From NCBI GenBank assembly GCA_046347195.1, contig JAXMGQ010000005.1, positions 1 to 64,000 of the forward strand: a stretch of 64,000 nucleotides of DNA, read 5' to 3'. Position 1 is the stretch's first letter. Every line of letters begins with the position of its first letter. Shown piece after piece: positions 1 to 11,852 of the stretch. The notes beneath the pieces are model-generated. The model searched no databases and had not been told where the DNA came from. It worked only from the letters and a program-made list of their open reading frames with translations. The DNA is from TMP-86 sp046347195. GTDB taxonomy: Bacteria; Pseudomonadota; Gammaproteobacteria; Steroidobacterales; Steroidobacteraceae. Position numbers and translations under genes: made by a program.

Positions 1-75
1 CGTGTCGGTAAACCGAAGATCGACGAACTTAGCTTCCTTTTCCTGGATCAGTTTCAGAACATCAGCGGCAGTCAT
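1..75 (-). CDS. glnA: glutamine synthetase, N-terminal 25 codons only
   Basis: The reverse strand reads MTAADVLKLIQEKEAKFVDL and continues RFTDT off the window edge. This matches the start of type I glutamine synthetase, which condenses glutamate and ammonia with ATP. A GGAG ribosome-binding site lies about 8 bases before the ATG. The gene is transcribed away from glyQ, and the upstream region holds a sigma-54 promoter and NtrC-type sites, which supports the assignment independently. Only 25 residues are visible, so the rest cannot be checked. Confidence 0.85.
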   Translation of the reverse strand, partial: MTAADVLKLIQEKEAKFVDLRFTDT

Positions 76-135
76 ATTCTTTCTCCACAGAGCCTGGGTG
101 CATATCAGGGCCGGTCAATGCCGGAATCCATGCAT

Positions 136-152
136 TTGCATGGGGCGTGCCA
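136..152 (-). promoter_or_regulatory. sigma-54 promoter of glnA
   Basis: On the minus strand the sequence is TGGCACGCCCCATGCAA. The invariant GG of the -24 box and GC of the -12 box are exactly 10 bases apart, as sigma-54 requires. The expected start site is about 50 bases before the glnA ATG. The consensus is TGGCACG-N4-TTGCA, with one mismatch in the -12 box. Confidence 0.8.
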
Positions 153-204
153 TGCGCCGCCTCGTACAGGATCAAGTACTTACGTCTTCCACCGTCAGCA
201 GTTT

Positions 205-269
205 GCTCCAGAATGGTGCATGTCGGCAAGCATCACGCACTCGAACGGTGCGTTGACCTCGATTGGTGC
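205..269 (-). promoter_or_regulatory. NtrC-type enhancer sites upstream of glnA
   Basis: NtrC binds dyads of the form GCAC-N7-GTGC. At 237-251 the match is perfect (GCACTCGAACGGTGC). At 205-219 it is GCTC-N7-GTGC (one mismatch). A weaker half-matching site lies at 255-269. They sit about 55-130 bases upstream of the sigma-54 promoter, the normal enhancer position. This implies induction of glnA under nitrogen limitation. Confidence 0.7.
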
Positions 270-367
270 ATCCCGCGGGGAGGACAGAACATTCCTGGCG
301 GCCAAATCAGTCAGGAACCCCTGATTCGGGACACTGGCTATACTCGCTGCTTTTATCCGCCATCGAC

Positions 368-1285
368 ATGCCGAAAAAGAAGCCCGCCACTTTCCAGGCG
401 CTGATCTTCGAGCTGCAGACCTACTGGTCCGAACAGGGCTGCGTGATCATGCAACCCTATGACCAGGAGATGGGGGCCGGCACCTTCCACCCGGCGACCT
501 TCCTGCGTGCCGTGGGGCCCGAACCCTGGAGCGCGGCCTATGTGCAGGGCTCGCGCCGCCCCACCGACGGCCGCTATGGCGACAATCCGTTCCGGCTGCA
601 GCACTACTTCCAGTACCAGGTGGCCATCAAGCCCTCGCCCGAGAATTTCATGGAGCTGTACATCGGCTCGCTGCGACGCCTGGGCCTCGATCCGCTGGTG
701 CACGACATCCGCTTCGTCGAGGACAACTGGGAGTCCCCCACGCTGGGCGCCTGGGGACTGGGTTGGGAGGTGTGGCTCAACGGCATGGAGATCTCGCAGT
801 TCACCTATTTCCAGCAGGTCGGCGGGCTCGACTGCCAGCCGGTGATGGGCGAGCTCACCTATGGCCTGGAGCGGCTGGCCATGTACCTGCAGGGCACCGA
901 GAGCATCTACGACATCACCTGGAGCGAAGGCCCCTTCGGCCGCACCAGCTACGGTGATGTCTACCACCAGAACGAGGTGGAGCAGTCGACGTTCAATTTC
1001 GAGAAGGCCGATGTGCCCTCGCTGTTCACGCAGTTCGACTTCTGGGAGAGCGACTGCCAGCGCCTGCTGGGCGAGAAGCTGGTTCTGCCCGCCTACGAGA
1101 AGATGCTCAAGGCCTCGCACACCTTCAACCTGCTCGATGCGCGGCGCGCCATCTCGGTGACCGAGCGACAACGCTTCATCCTGCGCGTGCGAACCCTCGC
1201 GCGCGGTGTGGCGGAGGCCTTCCGTGACAGCCGCGAGAAGCTCGGCTTCCCGCTGCTCAAGAACGCCGGCGCACGGGTGGCATGA
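368..1285 (+). CDS. glyQ: glycine--tRNA ligase, alpha subunit
   Basis: 305 residues (E. coli GlyQ has 303). The bacterial alpha2-beta2 enzyme charges tRNA-Gly in the cytoplasm. The alpha subunit carries the class II catalytic core and shows the conserved YVQGSRRPTDGRYGDNPFR region and the GWEVWLNGMEISQFTYFQQ stretch. I chose the ATG at 368 because the open frame further upstream has no family similarity. A TATACT -10-like hexamer lies at 339-344 without a clear -35 box. The stop overlaps the glyS start (ATGA), so the two subunits are translationally coupled. Confidence 0.95.
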   Translation: MPKKKPATFQALIFELQTYWSEQGCVIMQPYDQEMGAGTFHPATFLRAVGPEPWSAAYVQGSRRPTDGRYGDNPFRLQHYFQYQVAIKPSPENFMELYIGSLRRLGLDPLVHDIRFVEDNWESPTLGAWGLGWEVWLNGMEISQFTYFQQVGGLDCQPVMGELTYGLERLAMYLQGTESIYDITWSEGPFGRTSYGDVYHQNEVEQSTFNFEKADVPSLFTQFDFWESDCQRLLGEKLVLPAYEKMLKASHTFNLLDARRAISVTERQRFILRVRTLARGVAEAFRDSREKLGFPLLKNAGARVA

Positions 1286-3391
1286 TGGCCGGCAGCGATT
1301 TCCTGTTCGAGCTCGGCGTCGAGGAGATGCCGCCCAAGGCGCTGGAAACCCTGAGCGAGGCGCTGTGCCAGCATCTGGTGAAGAGCATTGACGAGGCCGG
1401 CATCCCGCATGGCGAGGTGCGGCGCTTCGCCACGCCGCGGCGGCTGGCTGTGCGGGTGGCGGATCTTGCCGACCGGCAGCCCGATCGAACCGTCGAGCGG
1501 CGCGGACCGCCGCTGAGCGCGGCGTTCGATGCTGCCGGCGCACCGACCCAGGCCGCGATCGCCTTCGCGCGCGGCTGCGGCGTCGCGGTGGACGCACTCG
1601 AGGCGCTGGAAGACCGACAAGGGCGCGTGGCTCCGGTACAGCGGCACGGAGCGCGGCGCCGAGACCATGAGCCTGCTGCCGGGCTTCGTGACGGCGGCCC
1701 TCGCGGCCCTGCCATCCCGAAGCGCATGCGCTGGGGCGCGAACACGGCCGAGTTCGTGCGGCCCGTGCACTGGGTGGTGATGCTGTACGGCGAGTCGGTG
1801 GTGCCGGCACAGGTGCTGGGACTGTCGGCCGACCGCATCACCTACGGTCACCGCTTCCACGCACCAAGGCCGATCACCCTCGCCCGTCCTGGACTACGAG
1901 ACCGCGCTGGAAAAGGCGAAGGTGATCGCCGATGCGGACCGGCGCCGCGAGCTCATCCGCACGCGCGTGACGCGGCTCGCCGCTGGCCTGTCGATGCTGG
2001 ATGCACCGACCAGCCAGCTCTCCGCGCCCGCGCCCTACGTGGCGCTCATCGACGAGGAACTCCTGGCCGAGGTGACCGCGCTGGTGGAGTGGCCGGTGCC
2101 CATCGCCGGGCGCTTCGAGGAGCGGTTCCTCGCCCTGCCGCGCGAGGTGGTGATCTCCACCGTGCAGCATCACCAGCGCTACTTCCCGGTGCAGACCCGC
2201 GATGGCCAGCTGACCCAGCACTTCATCACGGTGAGCAACATCAAGAGCCGCGACCCCGAGCAGGTACGCGTGGGCAACGAGCGCGTGGTGCGCCCACGCC
2301 TGTCCGATGCGGCCTTCTTCTGGGAGCAGGATCGGCGGCACTCCCTCGCCGAGCGGGCGACGCAGCTCGAGCGCGTCACCTTCCAGACACGCCTCGGAAG
2401 CTACGCACAGAAGACGCAGCGCGTGGTCGAGCTGACCCGCGAGCTGGCCTCGGCGCTGGATGCCGGCGAGGCCGCGGTGGAAGCCGCGCGGCTGTGCAAG
2501 GCGGACCTGTTGAGCGCGATGGTGAACGAGTTCCCCGAATTGCAGGGGACGATGGGCCGCTACTACGCACAGGCGGAAGGGCTGCCCTCCGAGGTGGCGC
2601 ACGCGCTGGAGGAACAATACTGGCCGCGTTTCGCCGCCGATCGCCTGCCCGGGAGCCGTGCGGGCCGGGCACTGGCGCTGGCGGACCGCATCGACACGCT
2701 CACCGGCATCTTCGCCATCGACCAGAAGCCCACCGGCGCCAAGGACCCGTTCGGCCTGCGCCGGGCGGCGCTGGGCATCCTGCGCATCCTGCTCGATGCC
2801 GGCCTCGACATCGACCTCACCCGGCTGCTCGCCACGGCGGCGGCCCGCCAGCCGGTGCAGCGCGAGGCGGCCGCGCGCGAAGCCCATGCCTTCCTCATGG
2901 ACCGGCTGCGCGGCCTGTACGCGGAGCGGGACCCTTCCATCACCGGCGAGATGCTCGATGCGGTGCTCGCCGCCGACTCACGCTCGCCCGTGGACATCGA
3001 TGCGCGCCTGTCGGCGCTGCGCGATTTCCTCAAGCTCCCGGATGCGCCCAACCTCGCGGCCGCCAACAAGCGCATCGGCAACCTCCTGCGCAAGGCCGAG
3101 GTACCGGACGGCGTGCGGGCCGAAACGTCGCTGTTCACCGAAGAGGCGGAGCGCGCGCTGCATGCGGCCATCGAACGCGTGCGCGGCCCGGTGCTCGAGG
3201 CCATCGCCGGCAAGCGCTATCGCGAGGCGCTCACCACCCTGACGACGCTGCGCGGCAGCGTCGATGCGTTCTTCGATTCGGTCATGGTGATGGACGAGAA
3301 CGCCGCGCTGCGCAACAACCGGCTGGAGCTGCTCAAGGAGTTGAGCACGCTCATCGGTGGCGTGGCTGACCTCGGGCGCCTGCCCGGCTGA
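1282..3391 (+). CDS. glyS: glycine--tRNA ligase, beta subunit, with three apparent frameshifts
   Basis: Beta subunit of the tetrameric glycyl-tRNA synthetase, about 700 codons. The start MAGSDFLFELGVEEMPPKAL and the end through LLKELSTLIGG match the family, but three frames are needed. The first runs to about 1610. The second spans about 1612-1715 and contains TDKGAWL, which belongs to the family sequence. The first frame then returns (PKRMRWG, FVRPVHWVVML), and the last frame starts near 1885 (DYETALEKAKVIADADRRREL) and runs to 3391. The protein is essential and each segment is well conserved, so sequencing indels are more likely than a pseudogene. The next gene starts 8 bases after the stop. 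Confidence 0.88.
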
Positions 3392-3398
3392 GCGCGCC

Positions 3399-4145
3399 AT
3401 GCAGTGGGTGCGCTCCTTCCTGTTCACCTTCTTCCTGTTCGTCTGGACGCCGTTCTGCGGCATCCCGGTGGCGATCTCCGGCCTGTTTCCCTACCGCCAC
3501 CGGCACAAGGTTACGCGCTTCTATGCGAAGGGCGCGCTGCGCGTGCTGGCGCTGACCTGCGGACTGCGCTACGAGGCTCAAGGGCTGGAAAACATCCCGC
3601 CGGGCAACCACGTGAGCATGTGGAAGCATTCCTCGAGCTGGGAGACCATCTCGATGATGGTGCTGTTGCCGCCGGCCGCCTGGGTGCTCAAGCGCGAGCT
3701 GATGTGGCTGCCCTTCGTGGGCTGGGGACTCGCCGCGCTGCGGCCCATCGCCATCAACCGCAGTGCCGGCCGTTCCGCCATCAACCAGGTGATCGACCAG
3801 GGCAAGGCCCGTCTCGCCGAGGGGCTGTGGGTGCACATCTTTCCCGAAGGCACGCGCACCGCGCCCGGAGAATCGCGCAAGTTCGGGATGAGCGGCGCGA
3901 TGCTGGCGGTGGCCACGAACTCGAAGATCGTGCCGGTGGCGCACGATGCCGGGGATTACTGGCCGCGGCGGGGGCTCTTGAAGAAGCCCGGCGTGATCCG
4001 CGTGGTGTTCGGGCCTGCCATCGACCCGGTGCCCGGCGATGCGCGCGCAACGAATGAGCTGGTGCAGAACTGGATCGATACGACGGTACAGCGGCTGCGC
4101 AGCCGTCACGTCGAAGCGCAGCTTGATCCGGTTCCCGGTGCGTAG
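3399..4145 (+). CDS. 1-acyl-sn-glycerol-3-phosphate acyltransferase-like (PlsC family)
   Basis: 248 residues. The family transfers an acyl chain to lysophosphatidic acid in phospholipid synthesis at the inner membrane. An N-terminal hydrophobic segment (residues 5-28) is followed by the catalytic block NHVSMWKHSSSWET (HX4E in place of the usual HX4D, as in the KHQSAWET subgroup) and the substrate block IFPEGTR near residue 150. The start at 3399 lies 8 bases after glyS and is the first ATG preceding the hydrophobic segment. Acyl donor and exact substrate cannot be told from sequence. Confidence 0.85.
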   Translation: MQWVRSFLFTFFLFVWTPFCGIPVAISGLFPYRHRHKVTRFYAKGALRVLALTCGLRYEAQGLENIPPGNHVSMWKHSSSWETISMMVLLPPAAWVLKRELMWLPFVGWGLAALRPIAINRSAGRSAINQVIDQGKARLAEGLWVHIFPEGTRTAPGESRKFGMSGAMLAVATNSKIVPVAHDAGDYWPRRGLLKKPGVIRVVFGPAIDPVPGDARATNELVQNWIDTTVQRLRSRHVEAQLDPVPGA

Positions 4146-4195
4146 AGGGCGTACAGTGACGGAAATCAGCGATCATCGACCCTGAGGCGGGCCAC

Positions 4196-4456
4196 ATGAA
4201 GAAGCTCAAGCACGAGGCCGAGTTGTTCAAGGCGGCGCTGCTCGCCGGCGTGCAATATGTCGAGAAGCGCAAGGCGGCGATATTCGAGCCCACGGATTCG
4301 GCCAGCGAAAAGGCGCTGTACGTGTATCGGCTGCTGGTGCACGACAAGGTGATCGCGCCCATGCCCGAGGAGCAGGTCAGCGAGAAGACCATCCGGCACC
4401 GGCTCGCGACCTGGTACGCGCATCAACTGCCCGAGGGGCATGAGCTGCTCAAGTAG
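4196..4456 (+). CDS. DUF5062 family protein
   Basis: 86 residues, small and charged, starting MKKLKHEAELFKAALLAGVQ and containing YVYRLLVHDK and LATWYAHQLPEGHELL. These match my memory of the gammaproteobacterial DUF5062 family, whose function is unknown. No membrane segment or signal peptide is visible. It lies 50 bases downstream of the acyltransferase on the same strand and converges with the YaiI-like gene, the two 3' ends overlapping by a few bases. Confidence 0.75.
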   Translation: MKKLKHEAELFKAALLAGVQYVEKRKAAIFEPTDSASEKALYVYRLLVHDKVIAPMPEEQVSEKTIRHRLATWYAHQLPEGHELLK

Positions 4457-4920
4457 TGCGCCGGCTCGCCCGCGCGAGCCAGGTGTCCAGATGACCTGCG
4501 AAGGCCTTGCGGTCCGCCTGCGACAATGGTGGAGGTCCGCCGCCCATGTGACCGCTGGCACGCATCGTGTCCATGAAGTCACGCATGTTGAGGATGCCGC
4601 GGATGGAATCCGCGGAATACAGTTCGCCGCGCGGGTTGAGGGCGACGGCACCCTTGGCGATGGCCTCCGCGGCCGCTCGGGCCGCCGGCGGTGATCGGGT
4701 CCCCGCCTTCGCGCGCCGAGATCGTTGTCCGCCACGTCGGAAGCCGGCCGAAACCCGCAGCGTCCTGGGGCTGAGGATACGCGGAACATTCCAGCGGCTG
4801 ATTGGCGACGAGCGTCACCGTCAAGCCGCTGCGCTCGGCGGCGCGGTACAGGATTTCCTTGATGACGGTCGGGCAGGCGTCCGCGTCCACCCAGATGCAA
4901 GCCGGCACCGCACCGTTCAT
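4449..4920 (-). CDS. YaiI/YqxD family protein (DUF188), frameshifted
   Basis: The N-terminus MNGAVPACIWVDADACPTVI is the DUF188 signature: a PIN-like fold with the acidic DADACP motif, function not established. Family length is about 150 residues; the span is 472 bases, not a multiple of three. Later family blocks sit in different frames: SDVADNDLGAR, then GAVALNPRGELYS, then the C-terminal LDTWLARA. At least two to three shifts fall between about 4680 and 4790. No stop interrupts the coding sense otherwise, so sequencing error is plausible. It overlaps the DUF5062 gene at their 3' ends. Confidence 0.75.
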
Positions 4921-4956
4921 GCTCAGGAGCCTGCGTTGATCGGCCAATGCCGCCGC

Positions 4957-9084
<4,128 letters not shown>

Positions 9085-9298
9085 GAAGGCGCTTCGATGG
9101 GAAGGAGTCGCATTGTAGCATGCAAAGCGTGATTTGCCGAGTGAAAATCGCGCAAAATCGTCAATAAATACAAATAGTTATCGACGTCGACCGAACTGTC
9201 CTGAATGCGCAGGATCGGGGTTTGGAGGTATGTGAAAGATAGTGGTGCATTTGCAGGAGATCGTGAGCACTGGCGTCCTGTTGGCGCGCATCGGATGC

Positions 9299-9318
9299 GA
9301 CGTTTCCGCGGAAACGTC
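9299..9318. repeat. 20-bp perfect palindrome GACGTTTCCGCGGAAACGTC
   Basis: The sequence is its own reverse complement over all 20 bases. It resembles parS in its outer GTTTC...GAAAC arms, but the centre is CGCG rather than ACGT, so I do not call it parS. An 18/20 copy lies inside dnaA at 12898-12917. The binding protein is unknown. Confidence 0.7.
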
Positions 9319-9372
9319 AGCGTGAGCTCTGGTCAGCGCACATCCCCTGCCGTCCTTGGCTTCGACCTCGTA

Positions 9373-9388
9373 TGTTCCACGTGGAACA
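9373..9388. promoter_or_regulatory. parS: parS-like centromere site
   Basis: TGTTCCACGTGGAACA is a perfect 16-bp palindrome and equals the GC-rich form of the ParB-binding parS site (general form TGTTNCACGTGNAACA). It lies next to recF, within 2.5 kb of the oriC-like region, where parS sites are expected. parA/parB are not in this window. Confidence 0.85.
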
Positions 9389-9400
9389 TAGACGGCATGC

Positions 9401-10462
9401 CTAAGGCCCGACCAGCGCCCCCTGCTCAATCCGCAGTTTCAGCCCTGGCCTACCCAGCACCTCGACGGACTCGCTCAGCGACGTGACGATCAGCTGTACT
9501 TCGGGGCCCCTGACCTCTTCAATCAAGCGTGCGAGGCGATGTTCATCCAGCTCAGCCGCCGGATCGTCCAGCAGCAGCAGGGGCTTTGCCGAGGATTCTG
9601 CTCCGAACAGCCGGAGCTGTGCGAGCAGCAGCGCAGAGGCCAGAAGCTTCTGCTGGCCTCTCGACACGTCATCCCGCGCGAGCACTCCATCGATCAATAC
9701 TTTCAATTCAGCCCGTTGCGGGCCCACACCGGTGGAGCCACGTTCTCGATCCGCGTCCCAGCTTCGATGCAGTGCCTCCTGCAGGGAATCACCGCTCCAC
9801 CCGGGACGCAGGTTGAGCGTGATCTCCCGTTCCAGGAGGTTACGCCCCAGGCGGCTTGCGTGAGGAATCAGTTGCTCGACATAGCGGCCCCGCGCCACCG
9901 CCATTGCCTCGCCGTGATGCACCAGCTCAGGATCCCACACGCTCACCACGGATCTTGGCTGGCGCTGCCTCAGGGCTGCATTACGCTGCCGCAACGCCTG
10001 CTGATAGCGCTGCCAGTGACCAACAAAGGAAGGTTCCACGTGGAACACTCCCCAATCCAGAAAGCGCCGACGACGACCTGGGCCCTCTTCGATGAGCTTG
10101 TGTACCTCGGGGTCGATGATCTGCGTGGGTAACGCCAAGGTCAGCTCGGCCAGACTGGCCGCGTTGCGTCCCTCGATCCGGGCTCGCAAACCGTCCTCGC
10201 CGCCTTCGATGCCCAGCGGGATATCCCGCCCCTCCCGCTCCGCTTCCCCGAACAGCACGAACCGGGAGGTCCCGCGCCTAGGCAAGTGGTTCAGAAGCCG
10301 CGTACGAAAGGAACGACCGCGCCCCAGAAAGTAGATCGCCTCGAGCAAGCTGGTCTTGCCCGAGGCGTTGGCACCCCAGATGAAGGTGAAATCCGGATCC
10401 GGCTGCAGCTCGACCCGCTGCAAGCAACGAAAATCCGTCACCTGCAGGCTGCGCAGCGTCAT
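9401..10462 (-). CDS. recF: DNA replication and repair protein RecF
   Basis: 353 residues (E. coli 357). RecF is an SMC-like ATPase that helps load RecA at gaps with RecO and RecR. The N-terminus has the Walker A WGANASGKTSLLEAIYFLGR. The signature motif lies in the DVSRGQQKLLASALLLAQ region, and the Walker B is PLLLLDDPAAELDEHR. It starts 15 bases after dnaN on the same strand, consistent with one transcript. A parS-like site lies inside it at 10032-10047. Confidence 0.96.
   Translation of the reverse strand: MTLRSLQVTDFRCLQRVELQPDPDFTFIWGANASGKTSLLEAIYFLGRGRSFRTRLLNHLPRRGTSRFVLFGEAEREGRDIPLGIEGGEDGLRARIEGRNAASLAELTLALPTQIIDPEVHKLIEEGPGRRRRFLDWGVFHVEPSFVGHWQRYQQALRQRNAALRQRQPRSVVSVWDPELVHHGEAMAVARGRYVEQLIPHASRLGRNLLEREITLNLRPGWSGDSLQEALHRSWDADRERGSTGVGPQRAELKVLIDGVLARDDVSRGQQKLLASALLLAQLRLFGAESSAKPLLLLDDPAAELDEHRLARLIEEVRGPEVQLIVTSLSESVEVLGRPGLKLRIEQGALVGP
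10032..10047. promoter_or_regulatory. parS: second parS-like site, inside recF
   Basis: GGTTCCACGTGGAACA matches the site at 9373-9388 in 15 of 16 bases, with the full TTCCACGTGGAA core. Two such cores 660 bases apart, both near oriC, make chance unlikely. Being inside recF, it must also satisfy the coding constraint. Confidence 0.75.
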
Positions 10463-10477
10463 CGGTGGAGGATGAGC

Positions 10478-11575
10478 CTAGAGCCTCATCGGCATGACGA
10501 CGTAACGCGTGACGGAGCTGCCGGGGGAGCGGATCAGGCAACTGCTGTTGCTGTCGGTCATGCCCACCTCGACCTCGGCCCCGTCGATGGCCGCCAGGGC
10601 ATCGAGCAGGTAGTTCACGTTGAACCCGACCTCGAGATCCGCGCCCGCGTAGGTGACCTCGATCTCCTCCTCAGCCTCTTCCTGCTCCGGGTTGTGCGCC
10701 TGGACGGTCACGACATTGGAGCGCAGGGTAATGCGGATACCCCGGTACTTTTCGTTCGAAAGAATGGCCGTGCGCTGCAGGGCCTGGCGCAGCACATCCC
10801 GGTCGGCCTTGACCGCATGGGCGGGCGCCGGCGGGATGACGCGCCCATATTCCGGGAATTTGCCGTCAATGAGCTTCGAAGTGAAGCGAATTTCGCCAAT
10901 CTGAGCACGAACATGATTGGTGCCGATCGCCACCTCCACATCCCCGTCTCCTTCCAGGATGCGCTGCAGTTCCAGCACGCCCTTGCGCGGCACGATGACC
11001 TGCTGTGCGGGCCCAGCCTTGGCCGGCAACTCGGTCTCGCTCACAGCCAGGCGGTGACCATCCGTCGCCACGGCTCGCAGCGCCTTGCCGTCGATCTCCA
11101 GCAGCATGCCGTTGAGATAGTAACGAACGTCCTGCTGCGCCATGGAGAAATGGGTCTTGTCGAGCAGCCGTTTCAGTTCCTGCCGGGGCACGCGCACCTT
11201 CTGCTGCGCATTGATGTCATCGATGACGGGGAAGTCACCGGCCGGCAACGTCGAGAGCGTGAAGCGGCTGCGACCCGCCTTGATCACCACCTTGTCACCT
11301 TCGGCCGAAAGCGACACGGTCGAATCCGAGGGCAGCGCGCGCAGGATGTCGAGGAACTTGCGTCCCGGCACCGTGATATCTCCGGGCTGCTGCACCGACA
11401 CCTCGGAAGCGGCCACGAGTTCGACTTCGAGGTCGGTGGCCGTGATCGCGAGCTTTCCGTCGCGCACGGCCAGCAGGACATTCGCGAGGATGGGCATGGT
11501 CTGGCGCCGCTCGACCACACCGATCACCTTCTGCAGGGGGGACAGGAGCTTGTCCCGCTCGACCGTCAATTTCAT
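10478..11575 (-). CDS. dnaN: DNA polymerase III sliding clamp (beta subunit)
   Basis: 365 residues (E. coli 366). The ring-shaped dimer tethers polymerase III to DNA. The start MKLTVERDKLLSPLQKVIGV and the end SVTRYVVMPMRL are typical, the latter forming the clamp's protein-binding pocket. Three clamp domains fit the length. It lies downstream of dnaA across the oriC-like region and 15 bases before recF. Confidence 0.97.
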   Translation of the reverse strand: MKLTVERDKLLSPLQKVIGVVERRQTMPILANVLLAVRDGKLAITATDLEVELVAASEVSVQQPGDITVPGRKFLDILRALPSDSTVSLSAEGDKVVIKAGRSRFTLSTLPAGDFPVIDDINAQQKVRVPRQELKRLLDKTHFSMAQQDVRYYLNGMLLEIDGKALRAVATDGHRLAVSETELPAKAGPAQQVIVPRKGVLELQRILEGDGDVEVAIGTNHVRAQIGEIRFTSKLIDGKFPEYGRVIPPAPAHAVKADRDVLRQALQRTAILSNEKYRGIRITLRSNVVTVQAHNPEQEEAEEEIEVTYAGADLEVGFNVNYLLDALAAIDGAEVEVGMTDSNSSCLIRSPGSSVTRYVVMPMRL

Positions 11576-11822
11576 GAGTGTTCCATCCAGATCTTCTTGA
11601 AATTCTCGAATGTTCGAATGATTGATAGTGAAGATGATAGAGGGCCTGCGCCGCTGTGGATCAAGCCGGAAAACACCGCATATTCATCAGCCTGCGCGAC
11701 CCCGCGCGCATCTTACCAACTGTACATCGCTTCCTCGCAAGTTGTGGCTGAGTTGTGGATATTTTCATCCACAAATCCTTCCACAGCTTTTCCGACCTAA
11801 CCTGCCAGGGTTCTCAACAGGT
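11576..11822. other. oriC-like region between dnaN and dnaA
   Basis: This 247-base gap holds DnaA-box-like 9-mers (consensus TTATCCACA). They include TGTGGATCA near 11655, TGTGGATAT near 11754 and TCATCCACA near 11766, plus a TTCCACAG half match near 11780, with AT-rich tracts around them. The dnaA-dnaN position is a known oriC location in Pseudomonas-like Gammaproteobacteria. Together with parS nearby this makes a replication origin likely, though cumulative GC skew was not computed. A 26-bp repeat closes the dnaA side. Confidence 0.7.
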
Positions 11823-11852
11823 TCAGCCTGCCAGGGTTCTCAACAGGTTCAG
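11801..11852. repeat. 26-bp perfect tandem duplication at the dnaA 3' end
   Basis: Positions 11801-11826 and 11827-11852 are identical (each begins CCTGCCAGGGTTCTCAACAG). The second copy encodes the last codons of DnaA (LNLLRTLAG). With one copy the gene would end GGT-TAG; with two it ends GGC-TGA, so protein length and sequence are unchanged. Confidence 0.9.

Larger units (their letters stand above)
9085..9400. other. gyrB-recF intergenic region (316 bases)
   Basis: No gene is visible. The half next to gyrB is relatively AT-rich, around 9120-9180. The half next to recF holds a 20-bp perfect palindrome and a parS-like palindrome, listed separately. Confidence 0.6.

Noticed and set aside
353..1810. 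485-codon minus-strand open frame across glyQ and glyS
   Set aside because: Shadow of glyQ/glyS caused by high GC; no recognisable domain.
9299..9318. Third parS site
   Set aside because: The centre is CGCG rather than ACGT; kept only as an unexplained palindrome.
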